The translations under genes were made by a program, and so were the position numbers. This document shows positions 7,226 through 10,163 of a DNA stretch of 10,163 bases, one piece after another; the stretch's first letter is position 1; the number at the start of each line of letters is the position of its first letter. This stretch comes from Conexibacter sp. (GTDB lineage Bacteria > Actinomycetota > Thermoleophilia > Solirubrobacterales > Solirubrobacteraceae). Below the pieces are notes generated by a model. The model was given only the letters and a program-made list of their open reading frames with translations, made no database searches and had not been told where the DNA came from. The stretch lies in contig JAOPZG010000248.1 of the NCBI GenBank assembly GCA_025964215.1, forward strand, positions 1 through 10,163. Reading direction: 5' to 3'.

Positions 7226-8218
7226 TCACCGGATCGCGATCGGGTTGAGCATGGTGCCTGAGGCATTGGTCAGGTTGAGCGGCTGTGCCGCGAGGAAGCA
7301 GTCCCAGCGGCCGTCGGCGGCGCAGGCCGCGGCCAGGTCGTCGAGCCAGAAGTACTCGCCGAGGGTCAGGCCGAGGCCGGGGATCGCCGTCTGGTGGAAG
7401 GGCATCGACGGGCCGTCGGGCTGCTCGAACGGAACCGCCTCGACGCCCCAGTTGTCGCAGGCGACGGCGGCGACGTCGTGCTCGTGCAGCCACGGCAGCG
7501 TGTCGAGCCCGAGGCCCGGCTCCTCCTCGAACCAGGTGGGCGAGCGCTCCGCCGGCGGCGTGGCGTACCAGGCGCCGAGGTAGCCGGTGCGGACCAGCAG
7601 CATGTCGCCGGCGCGCAGCTCGACGCCCTGGCCGGCGGCGGCGTCGTCGAGCATCGCGGCGGTGATCACCGTGCCGGGCGCCAGCGGCGCGCCGCCCTGG
7701 GCGGCGCAGACGTCGAGCAGGACCCCGCGGCCGACCATGCTCTCGCGCAGGTGGTGGATGCCGTTGAAGGCCGCGCCGGCGGCGGCGGTGACGGTGCCGC
7801 CCCAGAAGCCGTTGTACATCGTCTCGTCGCGGATCACGTGGGCCAGGCCGTCCCACTGCGTGGAGCCCTGGACGTTCATGATCAGCACGTCGTCGGTGAA
7901 CTTCACCCCGGCGATGAACGCCGGCGCGGGGATGCTGAAGCCCGACAGGTAGTCGGTGCCGGTCAGCGAGTTCAGCCGCGTGGGCCGCAGGCGGCTGGGG
8001 TGCCCAGGCGCGCGGCCGTCGATCGAGATCGCAAGCGAGTGGCGCTCGCCCGTCTGGATCAGCTGCGCCGCGGCGGCGACCCGCTCGGAGGTGAGCAGGT
8101 TGGCCGTGCCGCGCTGGTCGCCGGCGCCCCAGCGCCCCCAGTTGTGGAGCTCCGGCGGGGTCGCGTCGACCACCTTGCCGTCGTCGTTGACGTGGTACTG
8201 CGGAGGGGACCAGCTCAC
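7226..8218 (-). CDS. Cyclase-family (PF04199-like) hydrolase
   Basis: The product has 330 residues and starts at a GTG (8218), the first usable start after the divergent promoter region. It resembles the 'putative cyclase'/kynurenine formamidase-like superfamily, whose members are metal-dependent amide or lactone hydrolases. The signature HxGTHxDxxxH appears as QGSTQWDGLAH (117-127): Gln121 replaces the second His, while Asp123 and His127 remain. This TQWD form is, as I recall, common in a long subgroup of about 300-330 residues. NWGRWGAGDQRGTANLLT (26-43) and ACDNWGVEAVP (253-263) are further subgroup blocks. No signal peptide is seen. It leads an operon with the hydroxylase and SDR, so opening a lactone or amide in the substrate is a reasonable guess. 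Family is confident; reaction is unknown. Confidence 0.87.
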   Translation of the reverse strand: MSWSPPQYHVNDDGKVVDATPPELHNWGRWGAGDQRGTANLLTSERVAAAAQLIQTGERHSLAISIDGRAPGHPSRLRPTRLNSLTGTDYLSGFSIPAPAFIAGVKFTDDVLIMNVQGSTQWDGLAHVIRDETMYNGFWGGTVTAAAGAAFNGIHHLRESMVGRGVLLDVCAAQGGAPLAPGTVITAAMLDDAAAGQGVELRAGDMLLVRTGYLGAWYATPPAERSPTWFEEEPGLGLDTLPWLHEHDVAAVACDNWGVEAVPFEQPDGPSMPFHQTAIPGLGLTLGEYFWLDDLAAACAADGRWDCFLAAQPLNLTNASGTMLNPIAIR

Positions 8219-8245
8219 ATGCTCACTCGCCTTGACCCGGGACGC

Positions 8246-8274
8246 TTGACGGCGCCTCTGAAGATGCCTACGTT
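8246..8274 (+). promoter_or_regulatory. Predicted sigma-70-type promoter of the oxygenase-regulator operon
   Basis: TTGACG (8246-8251) and TACGTT (8269-8274) are separated by exactly 17 bp, a near-consensus -35 box and a TANNNT -10 box. Transcription would start around 8281-8283, giving a leader of about 30 nt that carries GGAGGT. In such GC-rich DNA this arrangement is unlikely to be chance, but no experiment supports it here. Confidence 0.65.
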
Positions 8275-8293
8275 AACCACGATACACAACGTA
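8269..8293. promoter_or_regulatory. Candidate operator: inverted repeat over the -10 box
   Basis: TACGTT (8269-8274) and AACGTA (8288-8293) are perfect inverted arms with a 13-bp spacer, so the arms are 19 bp apart, close to two helical turns. The left arm is the -10 box itself and the right arm lies just past the expected start site, where a bound dimer would block transcription. The nearby GntR/FCD protein is the obvious candidate. The arms are short and the repeat could be coincidental. Confidence 0.4.
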
Positions 8294-8302
8294 AGACTTG
8301 AT

Positions 8303-8308
8303 GGAGGT
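8303..8308 (+). promoter_or_regulatory. Strong ribosome binding site of the oxygenase gene
   Basis: GGAGGT ends 6 bp before the ATG at 8315, the best Shine-Dalgarno match in the window. It fixes the start of the PhyH-family gene. Confidence 0.75.
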
Positions 8309-8314
8309 CATTGA

Positions 8315-9118
8315 ATGTCCACGCAGGCTGCCCACCTGGTCGACTCCGTTCGCGCGGTCACCGCGGATGAGGTCGCCACCTTCCGCAAGAACGGCTGGGT
8401 CAAGCTCGAGGGCTTGTACGACCCCGAGCTCTCGGGTGAGCTGCTGGAGCGCCTGAAGGTGCTCATGGCCGCGCCGGTCGACACGGCGAACCCGTTCCAG
8501 GGTGCCGGCGTCAAGATGTTCAAGGCCTACGAGGACGCCTCGAAGGCCGACGAGCTGTTCGGCGCCTTCAGCCACTCGCTCGGCATGGCCACGGCCGCCC
8601 GCGAGCTGATGGGCCGGCCCGAGCGGTTCTACGAGGACAAGGCGCTGTGCAAGGAGCCGTCGGCCGACGGCGGCGGCCACACGCCGTGGCACCAGGACTT
8701 CTCCTACCACCCGTTCGACCGCCAGGGCACGCTGCTGTTCTGGATGCCGCTCGTCGACTGCCCGCCGGAGAAGGGCACGATGCGCTTCCTCAACGGCTCG
8801 CACCGCGCGGGCCTGCTCGGGCGCTTCGTGCACCGGACCGACGGCTACGACATCCTCGACCACTTCCCCGACCTCGGCGAGGGCCACACGATGTCCGAGC
8901 CGCTGCACCTCAAGCCCGGCGACGTCACCGTCCACGACCGCATGACCCTGCACTACGCGCCGGCCAACGAGACCGACTCCACGCGCTGGGTCTACACGGT
9001 GAGCTGGTTCAACCGCGACGCGCTGTACACCGGCATGCCGTGCCACCGGATGGACGGCCTCGGCCTCAAGGTCAACGAGCCGCTGGAGCACCCGAACTTC
9101 CCGGCGATCACGGGCTGA
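8315..9118 (+). CDS. Phytanoyl-CoA dioxygenase (PhyH) family Fe(II)/2OG oxygenase
   Basis: This 267-residue protein belongs to the PhyH branch of Fe(II)- and 2-oxoglutarate-dependent oxygenases, which hydroxylate, halogenate or otherwise oxidise unactivated carbons. It shows the HxD half of the iron triad in TPWHQDFSYHP (123-133; His126, Asp128), FLNGSH (158-163) and the distal half in PGDVTVHDRMTLHYAPAN (201-218), with His213 the likely third iron ligand and Arg224 placed to bind 2-oxoglutarate. The fold appears complete. It is the first gene after the divergent promoter and is followed 8 bp later by the regulator, so it is probably substrate-induced and an early step. PhyH proteins also act in natural-product and phosphonate metabolism, and the substrate here is unknown. 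Confidence 0.92.
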   Translation: MSTQAAHLVDSVRAVTADEVATFRKNGWVKLEGLYDPELSGELLERLKVLMAAPVDTANPFQGAGVKMFKAYEDASKADELFGAFSHSLGMATAARELMGRPERFYEDKALCKEPSADGGGHTPWHQDFSYHPFDRQGTLLFWMPLVDCPPEKGTMRFLNGSHRAGLLGRFVHRTDGYDILDHFPDLGEGHTMSEPLHLKPGDVTVHDRMTLHYAPANETDSTRWVYTVSWFNRDALYTGMPCHRMDGLGLKVNEPLEHPNFPAITG

Positions 9119-9126
9119 CGGAGCCG

Positions 9127-9888
9127 ATGTCGACCGGGGCTCGGGCGCGACTGGCGCTCGGCACCCGCCCGCGCCAACCGAAGTCCTCGGAGATCGTGGC
9201 TCGCGACCTCGCGGCCTACATCGTCGACGCGCGGCTCCCCGAGGGGACGTCGCTGGAGACCGAGAACGCGGTCGCCAAGTCGATGGGCGTGGGCCGCACC
9301 ACGATGCGCGAGGCGCTGCGCCTGCTGGAGACGCGCGGGGTCCTGACGATCCGCTCGGGCCCCGGCGGCGGGCCGGTCGTGCGGCGCCCGCGCCCGGCCG
9401 ACCTGGCCGAGGCGCTGACGCTGCTGCTGCAGTTCGAGGGCGCGAGCTTCTCGCAGGTGATGAGCGCGCGCAGCCTGCTGGAGCCGGCGGTCGCGCGCGC
9501 CGCAGCGGAGCTGATGCCCGCCGCGGCGCTGCGCGCCCTGGAGGAGGCCAACGCGGCGATGACCGTCCGGCCCTCCGACATGGAGGCCTTCGGCCACGGC
9601 AACCGCCGCTTCCACGCGCTGATCGCCGCGCACTGCGGGTCGATCGTCCTGCGGATCTTCTGCGAGACGCTCGGCGTCATCGGCGACGGGCAGGCGATCG
9701 GCATCCGCTACTCCGCGCGCGAGATCCTGGCGATCGCGCGGGCCCACGAGCGGATCATCGCCGCGCTGGAGGCCCGCGACGGCGACGCTGCCGCCGCCGC
9801 GATGCGCACGCACCTGCAGGAGGCCCAGGACTACAGCGACACGCGCTTCGCCGAGCACGTCTTCCGCACCGTGCGCTGGGTGCAGTAG
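9127..9888 (+). CDS. GntR-family transcriptional regulator, FadR/FCD subgroup
   Basis: The product has 253 residues. A winged helix-turn-helix occupies about 20-90: SEIVARDLAAYIVDARLPEG, TENAVAKSMGVGRTTMREAL (45-64) and the wing VLTIRSGPGGGPVV. A helical FCD ligand domain fills about 95-240. Usual FCD metal/carboxylate ligands are seen as His163 (RRFH), His207 (RAHERI) and His229 (RTHL), but the expected acidic residue four before the first His is Asn159. FCD regulators typically respond to small organic acids and often repress the catabolic genes beside them. GGAG at 9120-9123 precedes the ATG by only 3 bp. Being downstream of the PhyH gene in one transcript, it probably controls its own promoter and the divergent hydroxylase operon. 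Confidence 0.93.
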   Translation: MSTGARARLALGTRPRQPKSSEIVARDLAAYIVDARLPEGTSLETENAVAKSMGVGRTTMREALRLLETRGVLTIRSGPGGGPVVRRPRPADLAEALTLLLQFEGASFSQVMSARSLLEPAVARAAAELMPAAALRALEEANAAMTVRPSDMEAFGHGNRRFHALIAAHCGSIVLRIFCETLGVIGDGQAIGIRYSAREILAIARAHERIIAALEARDGDAAAAAMRTHLQEAQDYSDTRFAEHVFRTVRWVQ

Positions 9889-9900
9889 CCCTCGCGGGCT
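9887..9900. terminator. Short hairpin between convergent genes
   Basis: AGCCC (9887-9891), loop TCGC and GGGCT (9896-9900) make a perfect 5-bp GC-rich stem lying across the stop codons of the two converging genes. No T-tract follows on either strand, so it is at most a weak bidirectional terminator or mRNA 3'-end structure. Confidence 0.35.
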
Positions 9901-10163
9901 CAGGCGCGCGCGACGCAGCCGGCGGCCGCGGCCAGCAGCTCGACCTGCTCGACGCCGGCCTGCGTCGGCAGGAGGATCAGCTCGTCGCAGCCGGCGCCGG
10001 CGAAGGCGTCGCGCGCGCCGAGGACGGCGGCCTCGGAGGTCAGCGCGGTCTGCGCGATCAGCGCCGGGTCGACGTGCGCGAGGGCGTCGCCGGGCAGCAC
10101 GTGCGCCGGGCCGCCGGCGAACGCGTAGTAGTCCAGCAGCGCCGCGGTGGCGCGCTCCCGCGC
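9900..10163 (-). CDS. Luciferase-like monooxygenase (LLM class), C-terminal part
   Basis: The gene enters from the right edge; its last 87 codons are present, ending at a TGA (9902-9900). The fragment reads as the C-terminal helices and last strand of a bacterial-luciferase-like TIM-barrel flavin enzyme: LLDYYAFAGG (9-18), then TSEAAVLGARDAFAGAGCDE (42-61) and ELILLPTQAGVEQVELLA (61-78), where 'GCDEL-LxPT' is typical of F420- or FMN-dependent members. The active-site region lies outside the window. Such enzymes oxidise or reduce aldehydes, alkanes, sulfonates or F420-linked substrates. It converges on the regulator with an 11-bp gap, so it belongs to another transcript, though possibly to the same pathway. 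The assignment rests on a short fragment. Confidence 0.65.
   Translation of the reverse strand, partial: ARERATAALLDYYAFAGGPAHVLPGDALAHVDPALIAQTALTSEAAVLGARDAFAGAGCDELILLPTQAGVEQVELLAAAAGCVARA

Larger units (their letters stand above)
8219..8314. promoter_or_regulatory. Divergent intergenic control region
   Basis: These 96 bp separate the GTG of the leftward cyclase operon from the ATG of the rightward oxygenase gene. It is the only non-coding gap in the window longer than about 20 bp and is visibly less GC-rich than its surroundings from about 8260 on. It contains one convincing rightward promoter and a 6-bp inverted repeat. I could not pick a convincing -10/-35 pair for the leftward operon; TAACGT on the minus strand is a possible -10 with no good -35. 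The regulator encoded two genes to the right is the likely ligand. Confidence 0.7.

Noticed and set aside
5760..7583. A rightward open frame of about 600 codons antisense to the FAD hydroxylase
   Set aside because: Low-complexity Ala/Arg/Val/Glu composition with no motifs; a shadow of the hydroxylase gene.
8232..8237. A second TTGACC upstream of the chosen -35 box
   Set aside because: At 16-18 bp spacing it has no TANNNT-like -10 box; the copy at 8246 is far better placed.
8272..8277. GTTAAC palindrome in the divergent region
   Set aside because: A 6-bp palindrome alone is too short to call an operator; the spaced TACGTT/AACGTA pair is the better candidate.
1..10163. CRISPR arrays, transposases, attachment sites, tRNAs or defence genes
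   Set aside because: Looked for on both strands and not seen; almost all sequence is accounted for by metabolic genes with uniform composition, giving no sign of recent insertion.

Overview
This is a gene-dense, very GC-rich stretch of chromosome, almost certainly actinobacterial. The evidence is strong GC bias at third codon positions, tightly packed operons with ATGA/GTGA overlaps, and GGAGG-type ribosome sites. The gene content and codon style would suit a soil actinobacterium such as the Thermoleophilia/Solirubrobacterales, but that placement is a guess. No transporter, tRNA, rRNA, insertion sequence, phage gene or CRISPR array is visible.

Layout. (1) A rightward operon fills about 1-4849: the C-terminal part of an HSL-type alpha/beta hydrolase, a fumarylacetoacetate-hydrolase (FAH) family enzyme, a two-domain extradiol ring-cleavage dioxygenase, a PaaK-like AMP-forming CoA ligase and a BBE-type FAD oxidase. 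Neighbours are separated by 3 bp or less, or overlap by 4 bp. (2) A leftward operon at 8218-4846 encodes, in transcription order, a cyclase-family (PF04199-like) hydrolase, a class A FAD aromatic hydroxylase and an SDR dehydrogenase. Its last gene meets the first operon head-on, and both end inside one CTAG tetranucleotide. (3) A 96-bp divergent intergenic region (8219-8314) carries a near-consensus housekeeping promoter and an inverted repeat. It drives a rightward pair: a phytanoyl-CoA-dioxygenase-like Fe(II)/2-oxoglutarate oxygenase and a GntR/FCD regulator. (4) A leftward luciferase-like monooxygenase begins beyond the right edge, and its C-terminus converges on the regulator over a short hairpin.

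How the genes may work together. FAD hydroxylase, extradiol dioxygenase, alpha/beta hydrolase and FAH-family enzyme form the core of an aromatic meta-cleavage pathway: hydroxylate, open the ring, hydrolyse the product. SDR, BBE-type oxidase, 2OG oxygenase, cyclase-family hydrolase and CoA ligase look like upstream or side-chain steps on a more complex natural aromatic or polycyclic substrate. The FCD regulator probably senses a carboxylate intermediate and acts at the divergent promoter. The substrate cannot be read from the sequence. This enzyme combination does not match a textbook operon I recognise (it is not a plain mhp, bph, hsa or paa cluster), so it may be an undescribed catabolic pathway. 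Several enzymes also carry changes at family-defining residues, the clearest being His in place of the catalytic Tyr of the SDR.
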